In this document: piece after piece, positions 20,800 to 31,001 of the stretch
How the letters are laid out: each line of letters begins with the position of its first letter
Numbering within the stretch: the stretch's first letter is position 1
Assembly: GCF_019145475.1 (NCBI RefSeq)
Contig: NZ_JAHTKI010000009.1
Coordinates: 224,674-288,673, forward strand
DNA: 64,000 nt
Direction: 5' to 3'
DNA from: Pseudomonas botevensis
Lineage (GTDB): Bacteria > Pseudomonadota > Gammaproteobacteria > Pseudomonadales > Pseudomonadaceae
The notes under the pieces: generated by a model
Told to the model about the DNA's origin: nothing
Seen by the model: only the letters and a program-made list of their open reading frames with translations
Databases searched by the model: none
Program-made: the position numbers and the translations under genes

Positions 20800-22305
20800 A
20801 TGTGTGGCATCGTCGGTATCGTCGGTAAGTCGAACGTCAATCAGGCGCTGTATGACGCGCTAACCGTGCTCCAGCACCGCGGCCAGGACGCTGCCGGTAT
20901 CGTGACCAGCCATGATGGCCGGTTGTTCCTGCGCAAGGACAATGGCCTGGTGCGTGACGTGTTTCAACAACGTCACATGCAGCGCCTGGTCGGCCACATG
21001 GGTATCGGCCACGTCCGTTACCCGACTGCCGGCAGCTCGACTTCGGCCGAGGCCCAGCCGTTCTACGTCAACTCGCCGTACGGCATCACCCTGGCGCACA
21101 ACGGCAACCTGACCAACGTCGAGCAGTTGGCCAAAGAGATCTACGAATCCGATCTGCGTCACGTCAACACCAGTTCCGATTCGGAAGTGCTGCTCAACGT
21201 GTTCGCTCACGAGCTGGCCCAGCGCGGCAAGCTGCAGCCGACCGAAGAAGACGTGTTCGCTGCCGTGACCGACGTACACAACCGTTGCGTTGGCGGTTAT
21301 GCGGTGGTGGCGATGGTGACCGGTTACGGCATCGTCGGTTTCCGTGACCCGCACGGCATCCGTCCGATCGTGTTCGGCCAGCGTCACACCGACGAAGGCG
21401 TCGAGTACATGATCGCTTCCGAAAGCGTCTCCCTGGACGTACTCGGCTTCACCCTGATCCGCGACCTGGCACCGGGCGAAGCGGTCTACATCACCGAAGA
21501 CGGCAAGCTGCACACCCGTCAGTGCGCGACCAACCCGTCCCTGACCCCATGCATCTTCGAACACGTCTATCTGGCGCGTCCGGACTCGATCATCGATGGC
21601 GTGTCGGTCTACAAGGCCCGTCTGCGCATGGGTGAGAAACTGGCCGAGAAGATCCTGCGCGAGCGTCCAGAGCACGATATCGACGTGGTCATCCCGATCC
21701 CGGACACCAGCCGCACCGCCGCGCTGGAGCTGGCTAACCACCTCGGTGTGAAATTCCGCGAAGGTTTCGTCAAGAATCGTTACATCGGTCGTACCTTCAT
21801 CATGCCGGGCCAGGCCGCGCGCAAGAAATCGGTACGCCAGAAGCTCAACGCCATCGAGCTGGAGTTCCGTGGCAAGAACGTGATGCTGGTGGACGACTCC
21901 ATCGTGCGTGGCACCACGTGCAAGCAGATCATCCAGATGGCCCGCGAAGCCGGCGCGAAAAACGTCTACTTCTGCTCCGCAGCCCCGGCTGTGCGCTTCC
22001 CGAACGTGTACGGCATCGACATGCCGAGCGCCCACGAGCTGATCGCGCACAACCGTTCGACCCAGGACGTGGCTGATCTGATCGGCGCGGACTGGCTGAT
22101 CTATCAGGATCTGCCTGACTTGATCGAAGCGGTCGGCGGCGGCAAGATCAAGATCGAGCAGTTCGATTGCGCGGTGTTTGACGGCAAGTACGTCACCGGT
22201 GATGTCGACGAGGCCTACCTGAACAAGATCGAGCAGGCGCGTAACGATGCCTCCAAGGTCAAGACGCAGGCGGTCAGCGCGATCATCGACCTGTACAACA
22301 ACTGA
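20800..22305 (+). CDS. purF: Amidophosphoribosyltransferase
   Basis: 501 residues. It makes 5-phosphoribosylamine from PRPP and glutamine, the first committed purine step. The ATG at 20800 is required, because the second residue must be the nucleophilic Cys (MCGIVGIVG) exposed after Met removal; a TTG nine bases upstream would bury it. The PRPP-binding loop is [13 protein letters not shown] near residue 365. AGGGG lies upstream. Confidence 0.98.
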   Translation: MCGIVGIVGKSNVNQALYDALTVLQHRGQDAAGIVTSHDGRLFLRKDNGLVRDVFQQRHMQRLVGHMGIGHVRYPTAGSSTSAEAQPFYVNSPYGITLAHNGNLTNVEQLAKEIYESDLRHVNTSSDSEVLLNVFAHELAQRGKLQPTEEDVFAAVTDVHNRCVGGYAVVAMVTGYGIVGFRDPHGIRPIVFGQRHTDEGVEYMIASESVSLDVLGFTLIRDLAPGEAVYITEDGKLHTRQCATNPSLTPCIFEHVYLARPDSIIDGVSVYKARLRMGEKLAEKILRERPEHDIDVVIPIPDTSRTAALELANHLGVKFREGFVKNRYIGRTFIMPGQAARKKSVRQKLNAIELEFRGKNVMLVDDSIVRGTTCKQIIQMAREAGAKNVYFCSAAPAVRFPNVYGIDMPSAHELIAHNRSTQDVADLIGADWLIYQDLPDLIEAVGGGKIKIEQFDCAVFDGKYVTGDVDEAYLNKIEQARNDASKVKTQAVSAIIDLYNN

Positions 22306-22311
22306 GTGACT

Positions 22312-22335
22312 ACCGGCCCTGAGGGGCCGGTTTTG
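22312..22335 (+). terminator. Intrinsic terminator after purF
   Basis: ACCGGCCC and GGGCCGGT form an 8-bp stem followed by TTTT. The T-run is short, so read-through into metZ is possible. Confidence 0.8.
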
Positions 22336-22386
22336 TATCTGGCAAAAAGACTTTCAATTTTCGAGAACAGGGCAAGGAGTGACAGC

Positions 22387-23598
22387 ATGAGTCAGGAATG
22401 GGATGCCGGTCGGCTGGACAGCGACCTCGAAGGCGTAGCGTTCGATACCCTGGCCGTACGTGCCGGTCAGCACCGTACGCCGGAAGGCGAGCACGGTGAT
22501 CCGATGTTTTTCACTTCCAGCTACGTGTTCCGTACCGCCGCCGACGCTGCCGCGCGGTTTGCCGGTGAAGTGCCGGGCAACGTCTATTCGCGTTACACCA
22601 ACCCGACCGTGCGTGCATTCGAAGAACGCATCGCCGCGCTGGAAAGCGCTGAACAAGCTGTCGCCACCGCGACTGGCATGGCCGCGATCATGGCGGTGGT
22701 GATGAGCCTGTGCAGCGCCGGCGATCATGTGCTGGTGTCGCGCAGCGTATTCGGCTCGACCATCAGTCTGTTCGAGAAGTACTTCAAGCGTTTCGGCGTG
22801 GAAGTCGACTACGTGCCGCTGGCGGACCTGTCGGCCTGGGATGTGGCGATCAAGTCCAATACCAAACTGCTTTTCGTCGAGTCGCCATCCAATCCGCTGG
22901 CCGAGCTGGTGGACATCACCGCACTGGCGGAAATCGCTCACGGCAAAGGCGCGATGCTGGTGGTCGACAACTGCTTCTGCACCCCGGCGTTGCAGCAACC
23001 GCTGAAACTCGGCGCGGACATCGTTGTGCATTCGGCGACCAAGTTCATCGACGGCCAGGGCCGTTGCATGGGTGGTGTGGTTGCCGGTCGCAGCGAGCAG
23101 ATGAAAGAAGTCGTCGGCTTCCTGCGTACCGCCGGGCCGACTTTGAGCCCGTTCAATGCCTGGATTTTCCTCAAAGGCCTGGAAACCCTGAACCTGCGGA
23201 TGAAGGCGCACTGTGCCAACGCCCAGCAACTGGCCGAATGGCTGGAGCAGCAGGACGGCATCGAGAAGGTGCATTACGCGGGTCTCAAGAGCCATCCGCA
23301 GCACGAACTGGCCCAGCGCCAGCAGAAGGGCTTCGGCGCCGTGGTGAGTTTCGAAGTCAAGGGCGGCAAAGAGGGCGCCTGGCGCTTTATCGATGCGACC
23401 CGACTGATTTCGATCACCGCCAACCTCGGTGACAGCAAAACCACCATCACGCACCCGAGCACCACCTCCCACGGTCGCCTGGCGCCGCAGGAGCGGGAAG
23501 CGGCGGGTATCCGTGACAGCCTGATCCGCATTGCGGTCGGTCTGGAAGACGTGGCAGACCTGCAAGCGGACCTGTCGCGCGGTCTGGCGGCGTTGTGA
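22387..23598 (+). CDS. metZ: O-succinylhomoserine sulfhydrylase
   Basis: 403 residues, a PLP enzyme of the cystathionine-gamma-synthase family. In Pseudomonas, MetZ makes homocysteine directly from O-succinylhomoserine and sulfide. The PLP Lys is in [16 protein letters not shown] (about residue 219); [16 protein letters not shown] and [12 protein letters not shown] are family motifs. AAGGAG precedes the ATG at 22387. Its stop overlaps the next start (GTGA). Confidence 0.96.
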   Translation: MSQEWDAGRLDSDLEGVAFDTLAVRAGQHRTPEGEHGDPMFFTSSYVFRTAADAAARFAGEVPGNVYSRYTNPTVRAFEERIAALESAEQAVATATGMAAIMAVVMSLCSAGDHVLVSRSVFGSTISLFEKYFKRFGVEVDYVPLADLSAWDVAIKSNTKLLFVESPSNPLAELVDITALAEIAHGKGAMLVVDNCFCTPALQQPLKLGADIVVHSATKFIDGQGRCMGGVVAGRSEQMKEVVGFLRTAGPTLSPFNAWIFLKGLETLNLRMKAHCANAQQLAEWLEQQDGIEKVHYAGLKSHPQHELAQRQQKGFGAVVSFEVKGGKEGAWRFIDATRLISITANLGDSKTTITHPSTTSHGRLAPQEREAAGIRDSLIRIAVGLEDVADLQADLSRGLAAL

Positions 23599-24371
23599 TC
23601 GAGTTGTCTTCTCCCAATGCGAGCACCCATGGCCGCGTTGCGCTGGTCACGGGGGCCGCTCGCGGTATCGGTCTGGGGATCGCAGCCTGGCTGATCAGTG
23701 AAGGCTGGCAGGTGGTGCTGAGTGACCTGGATCGTGCGCGTGGCTCGAAAGTGGCGAAGCTACTGGGCGAAAACGCCTGGTTTGTCGCGATGGACGTGGC
23801 TGACGAGAATCAGGTGAAAGTGGGCGTGGCCGAAGTGCTGGGGCAGTTTGGTCGTCTGGATGCCTTGGTGTGCAACGCGGCGGTGGCCGATCCGCACAAC
23901 ATCACGCTGGAGAGCCTTGATCTGGCTTACTGGAATCGAGTGCTGGCGGTGAATCTCACCGGGCCGATGCTGTTGGCCAAGCATTGTGCGCCTTATCTGC
24001 GGGCGCACAGCGGGGCGATCGTCAATCTGGCGTCGACCCGCGCGGCGCAGTCTGAACCCGATACCGAGGCTTATGCGGCGAGCAAGGGTGGCCTGTTGGC
24101 GCTGACCCATGCATTGGCGATCAGCCTGGGGCCGGAGATTCGCGTCAATGCCGTCAGTCCGGGCTGGATCGATGCGCGGGATCCTTCGGCGCGTCGCGCT
24201 GAACCGCTGACCGAGATCGATCATGCCCAGCATCCCGCGGGCAGGGTAGGGACGGTCGAAGATGTGGCGGCGATGGTCGCCTGGTTGCTGTCGAAGAATG
24301 CCGGTTTCGTCACGGGCCAGGAGTTCGTGGTGGACGGCGGCATGACCAAGAAGATGATTTACAGCGAGTAG
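23595..24371 (+). CDS. Short-chain dehydrogenase/reductase
   Basis: 258 residues, classical SDR. The NAD(P) loop is [16 protein letters not shown] (about 16-31), NAAVADPHN is the NAG-type motif, and the catalytic triad is Ser in VNLASTRAA with Tyr and Lys in [12 protein letters not shown] (about residue 155). The C-terminus has the usual [17 protein letters not shown]. The start is GTG at 23595, overlapping the metZ stop, so the two are coupled. The substrate is unknown. Confidence 0.9.
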   Translation: MIELSSPNASTHGRVALVTGAARGIGLGIAAWLISEGWQVVLSDLDRARGSKVAKLLGENAWFVAMDVADENQVKVGVAEVLGQFGRLDALVCNAAVADPHNITLESLDLAYWNRVLAVNLTGPMLLAKHCAPYLRAHSGAIVNLASTRAAQSEPDTEAYAASKGGLLALTHALAISLGPEIRVNAVSPGWIDARDPSARRAEPLTEIDHAQHPAGRVGTVEDVAAMVAWLLSKNAGFVTGQEFVVDGGMTKKMIYSE

Positions 24372-24413
24372 ATCGCGCTTTAACCCGGGCGTCGGTGGCG
24401 GATGTGCCGATGT

Positions 24414-24480
24414 CTTCGCGAGCAGGCCCGCTCCCGTATTTGGAATGCATTCCTCTTGCGGGAGCGGGCCTGCCCGCGAA
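24414..24480. repeat. REP doublet (REPIN) after the SDR gene
   Basis: CTTCGCGAGCAGGCCCGCTC and its near-exact reverse complement face each other around about 20 bases. This is the same REP family as at 1523-1616. Confidence 0.88.
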
Positions 24481-24572
24481 AGTGGTCTGGTTGCGCAGGG
24501 GAGGGCGGTTGGCGCTGATTCCCGGCGCAGCGACATGATTTTGTCTTTTTCAGAAAAACTTCAATCCTGCTA

Positions 24573-24601
24573 TTGACTTAGGTTCGCTACCTGCGTAAAT
24601 T
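24573..24601 (+). promoter_or_regulatory. Sigma-70 promoter of the tRNA-Val/Asp cluster
   Basis: TTGACT, a 17-base spacer and TAAATT, followed by a GC-rich discriminator (TCGCGGCC), as in stable-RNA promoters. The tRNA starts about 16 bases after the expected start point. Confidence 0.7.
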
Positions 24602-24623
24602 TCGCGGCCTCGGAGATGCAAAC

Positions 24624-24699
24624 GGGTGATTAGCTCAGCTGGGAGAGCGTCTGCCTTACAAGCAGAATGTCGGCGGTTCGATCCCGTCATCACCCACCA
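24624..24699 (+). tRNA. tRNA-Val (UAC anticodon)
   Basis: A 76-base cloverleaf. The acceptor arms GGGTGAT and ATCACCC pair fully, the anticodon loop is CTTACAA, the T-loop is GGTTCGATCC, and CCA is encoded. Confidence 0.97.
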
Positions 24700-24753
24700 C
24701 TCCCGAGAGTCTTGCGAAAGCAAGATGGAAGGCTGAAATGCCTCCACCGACGC

Positions 24754-24830
24754 GCAGCGGTAGTTCAGTCGGTTAGAATACCGGCCTGTCACGCCGGGGG
24801 TCGCGGGTTCGAGTCCCGTCCGCTGCGCCA
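24754..24830 (+). tRNA. tRNA-Asp (GUC anticodon), copy 1
   Basis: A 77-base cloverleaf with acceptor GCAGCGG/CCGCTGC, anticodon loop CTGTCAC, and encoded CCA. Confidence 0.97.
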
Positions 24831-24923
24831 TATTTTACGAGTCAGGCGATGTCTGGTTCGCGATTGCAAAGCACCGAAGCTTTCAATCAAACGAGTTACT
24901 TGAGCGCAAGCTCAAAGCGATAC

Positions 24924-25000
24924 GCAGCGGTAGTTCAGTCGGTTAGAATACCGGCCTGTCACGCCGGGGGTCGCGGGTTCGAGTCCCGTCCGCTGCGCCA
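24924..25000 (+). tRNA. tRNA-Asp (GUC anticodon), copy 2
   Basis: Identical to the copy at 24754-24830 over all 77 bases. The 93-base spacer shows no other gene, so it is a tandem duplication in one transcript. Confidence 0.97.
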
Positions 25001-25074
25001 TATCTGCTTCGAGGACCACTGAACGCCTTGAAGCGCCGAAACCAGCAGCTGGCTGATTCGGATCGATAGCAAAG

Positions 25075-25102
25075 ACCCTGGTCGAAAGACCGGGGTTTTT
25101 TG
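25075..25102 (+). terminator. Intrinsic terminator of the tRNA cluster
   Basis: ACCCTGGTC and GACCGGGGT form a stem (with one T-G pair) around GAAA, followed by TTTTT. Confidence 0.88.
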
Positions 25103-25211
25103 TGTCTGAAATTTGACCTTTCCTCCTTTGCCCCCTCCCAAGCTCCGGCTCCCTCATCAGCACAAATCCCACAGTATTTTTTTGATTCTTTAGTCAGATT
25201 TTTGTTTCCAG

Positions 25212-25241
25212 TTGTTTTCCGCAGGCGCAGAAACCTATAAA
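25212..25241 (+). promoter_or_regulatory. Possible sigma-70 promoter of the Mo-hydroxylase operon
   Basis: TTGTTT, 18 bases, TATAAA lies in the 369-base gap between the second tRNA-Asp and the operon, about 120 bases before the first start codon. The rest of the gap, beyond the tRNA terminator, shows no gene. Confidence 0.35.
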
Positions 25242-25369
25242 GTTAACCTTTCGGTCAGCTTTGCACTGTCATCACAGCCCTTTGTTTCGCCAGAAAGGGC
25301 TTCTGCAAGACTCGAGATTCCCAGTACATAACCAGAAGGGTGGATCCATAACCACCCAGAGGATGATCC

Positions 25370-28201
25370 ATGTCCAACCGTGAAATATCCCGGCGCTCGT
25401 TCCTTCAGGGCGGGCTGGTGGCGGGGGTGAGCGTCACGCTCACGCCGCTCAGCAGCCAGGCGCTGGCTGCCTTGATGGAAAACAGCGTGACCGTGCCGTC
25501 CGAGCAATGGCTCGGCAATAACGGCAAGGCACGCCAGCGTAACGATGCCTTGTCCAAGGTCTGCGGCAGCAAAGTGTTTGCTCGCGATATCCGTTCCAGG
25601 GACATGCCGGGCTGGCCTCAGCAGCAAGGCCATGCCATGTTGCTGAAAACCATCAAGGCCGACCGCGTCTACGACGGCTATGACCTGTCGTGGCTCGGCG
25701 CTGATTTGCAGCCTGATCGCATCGTCACCGCTGCCGATCTGGACCAGGACGGCATCGTATTCCCGGAAGAGCACGCCCCGGACCCGTTGCTGCCGCCAGG
25801 CAAGGTGCCGATGTTCATCGGTCATCCGGTGGCGATCCTGATCTGGAACGATTTCGAGCGCTTCCGCCAGGCCAAGAACAAACTCAAATTCAATGACAAA
25901 GCGATTCGTTACGGCGCCCAGGTGCCGTTCTACGAAGGCGATCCCTATGGCAGTTTCCGTTACGTGCGCGTCGGCGGTGCGACTTCGGCGGACGAAGATG
26001 AGTTCGCCAGCCTCAAGGACTCGATCCTGTTCCCGATGCTCAAGAACCGTCGCCCGGTATGGAATTCCCAGCCGAACCTGCACGGCAACCTGACCGAGCG
26101 CGGCCTGTTCTACGCCGACCGCATGAAAAAAGAGATCGACACGCCGCCGGACAACTGGCTGGTGTTCGACGAGCGCTACAAGACCCCATCGATCGAACCG
26201 GCCGCCATGGAGCCGGACAACGGCAACGGCTGGTACGACCCGGCGACCAAGACCCTGCATTTCGTCGTCGCCACCCAATGCCCGCTGGAAACCGCGACCG
26301 AGACCGCGAAAATGATCGCGCCGTCGCGCTATGGCCTGGCCAATCTGAACATGCACCCTGGCTACACCGTGGGGTACGGTTCGAAAGACCACAACATTTT
26401 CGTTTACTACGCAGCCCTTGCCGCGTTGTACGGCGCCGGTGTGCCGGTGCGTCTGGCGAACGACCGCTACGAGCAGTTCCAGAGCGGTATCAAGCGTCAC
26501 CCGTTCGACATCCGTTATCAATTGGCGGTGGACAAGACCGATCACAGCTTCAAGATTTTCCGCGCGCAAATGAGCGTCGACGGCGGTGGCCGGATCAACT
26601 ACAGCCCGTCAGTGGCGGCGGTTGGCGCCACGGCGGCGCAGTCGATCTACTACATGCCGCAAAACGATCTGCAGGTCACCGCGTACCACTCCCGCGCGGT
26701 TGAAGCGGGTTCGATGCGCGGCTACGGCACCCTGCAAAGCATGGCTTCGACCGAAATGATGGTCGACGAAATCGCCGGTCGCCTCGGTGTCGATGCGATC
26801 GACCTGCGTCGCAAGAATGCGTTGCGCTCGGGGATGAAAAACACCCAGGGCGCGATTCCGGCCGGTGCGTTGCGCCTGCACGAGATTCTCGACAAGGCGT
26901 CGCTGCACGAAGTCTGGAAAAACCGTGACGCGATCAAGAAGCAGCGCGAAGCGGCGGATCCGGATAACTGGTACGGCGTCGGTTTCGCCATCTGCCAGAA
27001 AGACTTCGGCACCGGCTCCGAAGCGCCGATGGCCAGCATCGAGTTCAGCGCCGACGGGCGTATTTCCCTGCGTCATATCGGCATCGAGATCGGCACCGGC
27101 ATGTCCACTTCGCAAGCGCTGGTCGTCGCCGATTTCCTCGGCAGTCCGGCCCACGATGTGAAGACTGGCGAAACCGAATGGAAGGAAATGCAGCTGGTCA
27201 CCGCCGGCAACCCTTACATCATGAGCCAGGCCGAGCAGGACAACTTCCTGCGCAATCCACGCTGGGTTGGCAAACTGGCGTCGGCCTCGTCGGCGACCAA
27301 CTCGGCCTACTACTTCAGCCACGCCACCCGTGAAGCGGCGCGTGTGCTGTTCAACCACGGTTTGTGGCCGGCAGCGCTGGAAATCTGGCGACAAGGCCCG
27401 TACGGCGGCCAGGCCAACCCTTATGTGGTGCGGCGTGAAGACGCGCATTGGGTCGACGGCAAGCTGACTGCCAACGGCATGCAGCCACTGAGCTTCGAAG
27501 AGCTGGCCAAGCGTGCCCATGAACGCGGTCTGGTGACCGGTGCCACGGTACACGGCTTCAACCGCTGGAGCTGGGCCGAGGCCGAGTACAGCATCGACGG
27601 CGTGCGCGAACGTCTGCCGCTGGATGGTCTGGCCGTGAAGTACGGCGATGGCGCTCCAAATGCGAAAAAGGCGCAGATGAACAGCGCCGGTTTCCACTTG
27701 CTGGATCGGCAGAACGTCGCCTATCCGGTGGTTCAACTGAACAATGCCGCCGTGACGTACTACAGCCCGGTCGCGACGCTGGTGGAACTGAAGGTCAACA
27801 AAGGTTCGGCAGAAGTGGAAGTGCTCAACCATCACTCGTGGCTGGAGTGCGGCCGGGTGCTGGTCGAAGAACTGGTCAAGGGCCAGCTCGAAGGCGGAAT
27901 CGCCATGGGGATCGGTCACGCGCTGATGGAAGAGATGCCGTTGTACGAGGGCGGGCCGGGGGAGGGTGACTGGAACTTCAACCGTTATCGCCTGCCGATG
28001 GCGCGTCACGTTGCGGTGTGGAAACAGACGGCGGAGATCCTGCCGCCCCTGTCGCCAAGCGACCCGTCCAAAGGCATCGCCGAGGTGGTGATGATTCCGG
28101 TGGTCGGCGCCATCGGCAACGCCGTGGCTCACGCCATCGGTAAACGTGTTCGCGATCTGCCAATCACTGCTGCGCGCATCAAGGAGGCCCTCAATGGCTA
28201 A
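25370..28201 (+). CDS. Molybdenum hydroxylase, large (Mo-cofactor) subunit with TAT signal
   Basis: 943 residues of the xanthine-oxidase family, isoquinoline 1-oxidoreductase beta / aldehyde oxidase type. A twin-arginine signal SRRSFLQGG is at residues 8-16 before a hydrophobic stretch, so the enzyme is folded with its cofactor and exported to the periplasm. Mo-cofactor domains cover about 200-940 (GYTVGYGSKDHNIFVYYAA, GSMRGYGTLQSMASTEMMVDE, IGIEIGTGMSTSQALVVADF). The second subunit overlaps by eight bases, then a cytochrome c and XdhC follow. There is no FAD subunit, so electrons probably go to the cytochrome. The substrate (aldehyde or N-heterocycle) is unknown. Confidence 0.92.
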   Translation: MSNREISRRSFLQGGLVAGVSVTLTPLSSQALAALMENSVTVPSEQWLGNNGKARQRNDALSKVCGSKVFARDIRSRDMPGWPQQQGHAMLLKTIKADRVYDGYDLSWLGADLQPDRIVTAADLDQDGIVFPEEHAPDPLLPPGKVPMFIGHPVAILIWNDFERFRQAKNKLKFNDKAIRYGAQVPFYEGDPYGSFRYVRVGGATSADEDEFASLKDSILFPMLKNRRPVWNSQPNLHGNLTERGLFYADRMKKEIDTPPDNWLVFDERYKTPSIEPAAMEPDNGNGWYDPATKTLHFVVATQCPLETATETAKMIAPSRYGLANLNMHPGYTVGYGSKDHNIFVYYAALAALYGAGVPVRLANDRYEQFQSGIKRHPFDIRYQLAVDKTDHSFKIFRAQMSVDGGGRINYSPSVAAVGATAAQSIYYMPQNDLQVTAYHSRAVEAGSMRGYGTLQSMASTEMMVDEIAGRLGVDAIDLRRKNALRSGMKNTQGAIPAGALRLHEILDKASLHEVWKNRDAIKKQREAADPDNWYGVGFAICQKDFGTGSEAPMASIEFSADGRISLRHIGIEIGTGMSTSQALVVADFLGSPAHDVKTGETEWKEMQLVTAGNPYIMSQAEQDNFLRNPRWVGKLASASSATNSAYYFSHATREAARVLFNHGLWPAALEIWRQGPYGGQANPYVVRREDAHWVDGKLTANGMQPLSFEELAKRAHERGLVTGATVHGFNRWSWAEAEYSIDGVRERLPLDGLAVKYGDGAPNAKKAQMNSAGFHLLDRQNVAYPVVQLNNAAVTYYSPVATLVELKVNKGSAEVEVLNHHSWLECGRVLVEELVKGQLEGGIAMGIGHALMEEMPLYEGGPGEGDWNFNRYRLPMARHVAVWKQTAEILPPLSPSDPSKGIAEVVMIPVVGAIGNAVAHAIGKRVRDLPITAARIKEALNG

Positions 28202-28733
28202 CCGTCCGCTTCAACTGACTCTCAACGGTCAATCCGTCGGCCCGGTGGACATCCCTGATGACCTGCCGATGATCGATTATCTGCATGAATACAAGAACCT
28301 CACCGGTTCGCGCCTCGGCTGCGGCCAGGGTATCTGCCACGCCTGCGTAGTGATCGTCGACAACCCGGACGGCACCAGCGAAGAAGTGCGCACCTGTATC
28401 ACCGGTGCACATTATTTCGAGGGCAAGAAAGTGCGCACCATCGAAGGCCACGCCAAGCGTGACGAGCAGGGCCAGGTCACCGAACTGAACCCGATCCAGC
28501 AGCGTTTCGTCGACGAATTCGCTTTCCAGTGCAGCTATTGCGCGCCAGGTTTCGTCAATGCCGCCACCGTGCTGGTGGAGAAACTGCAACGCCAGCCGAT
28601 CGTCAAAAGCCAGCTGGAGCAGGTCATCGAGGACAGCCTCGGCCATCACGTCTGCCGTTGCACCGGGTACGTGCGTTACTACAACGCCACCCGCAACGTG
28701 CTGACCGATCTCGGCCTGGTCAAGGAGGGTTAA
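28194..28733 (+). CDS. Molybdenum hydroxylase, small 2Fe-2S subunit
   Basis: 179 residues. Two 2Fe-2S clusters: the plant-ferredoxin type in GSRLGCGQGICHACVVIVD (about 35-55) plus a later Cys (VRTCITG), and the C-terminal helical type in FQCSYCAPGF (about 103-112) and HVCRCTGYVRY (about 150). It passes electrons from Mo to the cytochrome. The ATG at 28194 has AAGGAGG at good spacing and overlaps the end of the large-subunit gene. It has no signal of its own, so it is probably carried out with the large subunit. Confidence 0.94.
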   Translation: MANRPLQLTLNGQSVGPVDIPDDLPMIDYLHEYKNLTGSRLGCGQGICHACVVIVDNPDGTSEEVRTCITGAHYFEGKKVRTIEGHAKRDEQGQVTELNPIQQRFVDEFAFQCSYCAPGFVNAATVLVEKLQRQPIVKSQLEQVIEDSLGHHVCRCTGYVRYYNATRNVLTDLGLVKEG

Positions 28734-28735
28734 GC

Positions 28736-29971
28736 ATGAAGCGTTTATTGACCCGCCTGACCCTGGCGGTCGGGCTGGCTGCGCCGGTGTTTCTGGCGCA
28801 CGCGGATGATGCGGTCAAGCGCGGCGAGTACCTCGCCCGCGCCGCCGACTGCATGGCCTGCCACACCGCGCCGGGTGGCGCGCCCTATGCCGGCGGGCTG
28901 CCGATCGTGTCACCGTTCGGCACGATCTACGGCACCAACATCACCCCGAGCAAGGAGCACGGGATCGGCCTTTATACCGATGAAGAGTTCTTCGCCGCGC
29001 TGACCAAGGGCAAGCGTCGTGATGGCGCCAATCTGTACCCGGCAATGCCTTACACCTCGTATCACTTGATGCCGCGAGAGGACTCGGACGCGATTCACGC
29101 GTATCTGAAAACCGTCGAGCCTATCGAGCGCGCTGCGCCGGTAACCAGCCTGAGCTTTCCGTTCAACGTGCGCCTGGGCCTGACGGGTTGGAACATGCTC
29201 TACGGCAAAGACGTGAAGCTGGAGTCCGCCGAGGGCAAAAGCGAAGCCTGGAAGCGCGGCCAATACATGGTCGACGTGCTCGGCCATTGCGGCGAATGCC
29301 ACACCCCGCGCGGTTTGCCGGGAGCGATGCAGCAAGACAAACGCATGACCGGCGGCATCCTCAACGGCTATCTGGCGCCGAGCCTGCTGGCGACAGACCT
29401 GACGGCACGGGGCTGGAATCATCAGGATCTGAGCACGTTCCTCAAGCACGGGATGAGCGCCCAGGGCACGATGTTCAACGAGATGTTTCCGGTGTTCCAC
29501 AACAGCACTCAGGGCCTGAACGATCCTGACCTGGCGGCGATGGCCACCTTCCTGCTCGGCGACAAGCCGCCAGCGGCAAAAGAGTTGACCGAAGTGTCTC
29601 TGGACAAGCTCAGTGCCAGTGCCCAGCGTGGTCGTCAGGAATATTTGAACGTCTGCGCCGGGTGTCACGCGGCCGGTGGTGAGGGCAAGCCGCACATCGC
29701 CGTCGCCATGCGCGGCAACACCACGCTGCGCCTGGAAGATCCGCGCAACTTGCTGCGGGTCATCGAGGATGGCATCGGCGAGCAGAAATTCGCCGGGTTC
29801 GAACACATGCAACCGATGCCGGGCTTCGCCGACAAGCTGAGTGCCGAGCAACTGACCGATCTGCTGAATTACCTGCGTCAGGGTTGGGGTGGTCAGGCGG
29901 GCGAACTGGCGGTTGGCGATGTGCAGAAGCTCCAGGCTGACGCACCGTCCGTCGAGCATAAGGCGCACTGA
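28736..29971 (+). CDS. Three-haem cytochrome c partner of the Mo hydroxylase
   Basis: 411 residues with a Sec signal peptide (1-22, ending FLAHA) and three CxxCH haem sites: CMACH (about 38), CGECH (about 185) and CAGCH (about 308). This is the alcohol-dehydrogenase-type or NicB-type cytochrome subunit, which takes electrons from the periplasmic hydroxylase to the respiratory chain. It starts two bases after the stop of the 2Fe-2S gene, with AAGGAGG before it. Confidence 0.93.
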   Translation: MKRLLTRLTLAVGLAAPVFLAHADDAVKRGEYLARAADCMACHTAPGGAPYAGGLPIVSPFGTIYGTNITPSKEHGIGLYTDEEFFAALTKGKRRDGANLYPAMPYTSYHLMPREDSDAIHAYLKTVEPIERAAPVTSLSFPFNVRLGLTGWNMLYGKDVKLESAEGKSEAWKRGQYMVDVLGHCGECHTPRGLPGAMQQDKRMTGGILNGYLAPSLLATDLTARGWNHQDLSTFLKHGMSAQGTMFNEMFPVFHNSTQGLNDPDLAAMATFLLGDKPPAAKELTEVSLDKLSASAQRGRQEYLNVCAGCHAAGGEGKPHIAVAMRGNTTLRLEDPRNLLRVIEDGIGEQKFAGFEHMQPMPGFADKLSAEQLTDLLNYLRQGWGGQAGELAVGDVQKLQADAPSVEHKAH

Positions 29972-29973
29972 CC

Positions 29974-30945
29974 ATGCAGCATCTCGATCTGCAAGTGGTG
30001 CGCCGAGCGCTGGAGTGGTCGACCGCCGGACAGCGCATCTGGCTCTGTACCGTGCTGACGACCTACGGCTCGGCGCCGCGCGCGCCGGGTTCGCTGCTGG
30101 CGGTGAACGATGGCGGGCAGTGGATCGGGTCGCTGTCCGGCGGCTGTGTCGAGGAAGACTTTCTCGAGCGCGTCGCGGAAGGTGCGTTTTTCGATCCGGT
30201 CAACGTCGTGCGTTACGGGGAAGGCGACGATCCGCGTTCGCGGGTCAGCCTGCCCTGTGGCGGTATTCTCGATGTGCTGGTAGAGAAATTTGACGCCGGC
30301 TGCGAGGTGCAGGCGCATCTGCGTGAACTCGAATCGGCGCTGCTGGGGCAGCGTCGGTTGATCCGCGAGGTCGATCTGGCGACAGGTGCGCGCGGTCTGT
30401 TTGCCGATCGCGAGCAAGGTGCGCGGATCGAGCGCGAGATTGATCGGGTAAGGATTCGTGTCGGCGCGGCCCAGCGATTGTTGCTGGCGGGGTATTCCAG
30501 CGTGGCGCAGGCATGTGCCGATTTTGCGGTCGGTCTCGGGTTCGAGGTGATTCTCTGTGATCCCCGCGATGAGGTGCTGGAAGGTGTGGTGCTTGATGGC
30601 GTGGAGATTCGTCGGCAATTGCCGTCGGTGTTCATTGCCGATGGCGGCTGTCACCGTGATACGGCGGTGGTGGCGTTGACTCACGATCCGCGTATCGACG
30701 ACCTGGCGATGATGGAGGCGGTGCGCACTGAGGCTTTTTATATTGGTGTGATGGGTTCGCTGCAGACGTCGCAGAAGCGCTTCGAGCGGTTGCGCCGGAT
30801 TGGCGGGCTGGGGGAGAGCGAGCTGGCGCGGATTCACGCACCGATCGGCCTGAACCTCGGCAGCAAGACCCCGGCGGAAATTGCTCTGGCGGTGCTGGCG
30901 GATATCTTGCGGATCCGTAGCGGGATTGCTCGGGAGCAGCTCTGA
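29974..30945 (+). CDS. XdhC/CoxI-family molybdenum cofactor maturation protein
   Basis: 323 residues. The N-terminal XdhC_CoxI domain has GSAPRAPGSLLAV and GSLSGGCVEEDFLERV; the C-terminal Rossmann domain covers about 165-310 (LLAGYSSVAQACADFAVGLGF, then YIGVMGSLQTSQKRFERL). Such proteins bind the Mo cofactor, help its sulfuration and insert it into hydroxylases before export. It starts two bases after the cytochrome gene, so it belongs to the operon. Confidence 0.93.
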   Translation: MQHLDLQVVRRALEWSTAGQRIWLCTVLTTYGSAPRAPGSLLAVNDGGQWIGSLSGGCVEEDFLERVAEGAFFDPVNVVRYGEGDDPRSRVSLPCGGILDVLVEKFDAGCEVQAHLRELESALLGQRRLIREVDLATGARGLFADREQGARIEREIDRVRIRVGAAQRLLLAGYSSVAQACADFAVGLGFEVILCDPRDEVLEGVVLDGVEIRRQLPSVFIADGGCHRDTAVVALTHDPRIDDLAMMEAVRTEAFYIGVMGSLQTSQKRFERLRRIGGLGESELARIHAPIGLNLGSKTPAEIALAVLADILRIRSGIAREQL

Positions 30946-30957
30946 TTCCCGGGCAAA

Positions 30958-30990
30958 AAAAAGGGCCGCTGTCCTAGCGGCCCTTTTCTA
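30958..30990. terminator. Terminator between xdhC and the oxidoreductase gene
   Basis: AAAGGGCCGCT and AGCGGCCCTTT form an 11-bp stem around GTCCT, with an A-run before and T-run after, so it can serve both converging genes. Confidence 0.92.
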
Positions 30991-31001
30991 TTTGCGGCTC
31001 A

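Noticed and set aside
24754..25000. The duplicated tRNA-Asp pair as flanks of a mobile element
   Set aside because: The 93-base spacer contains no gene, and the pair sits in a normal tRNA cluster with one promoter and one terminator.
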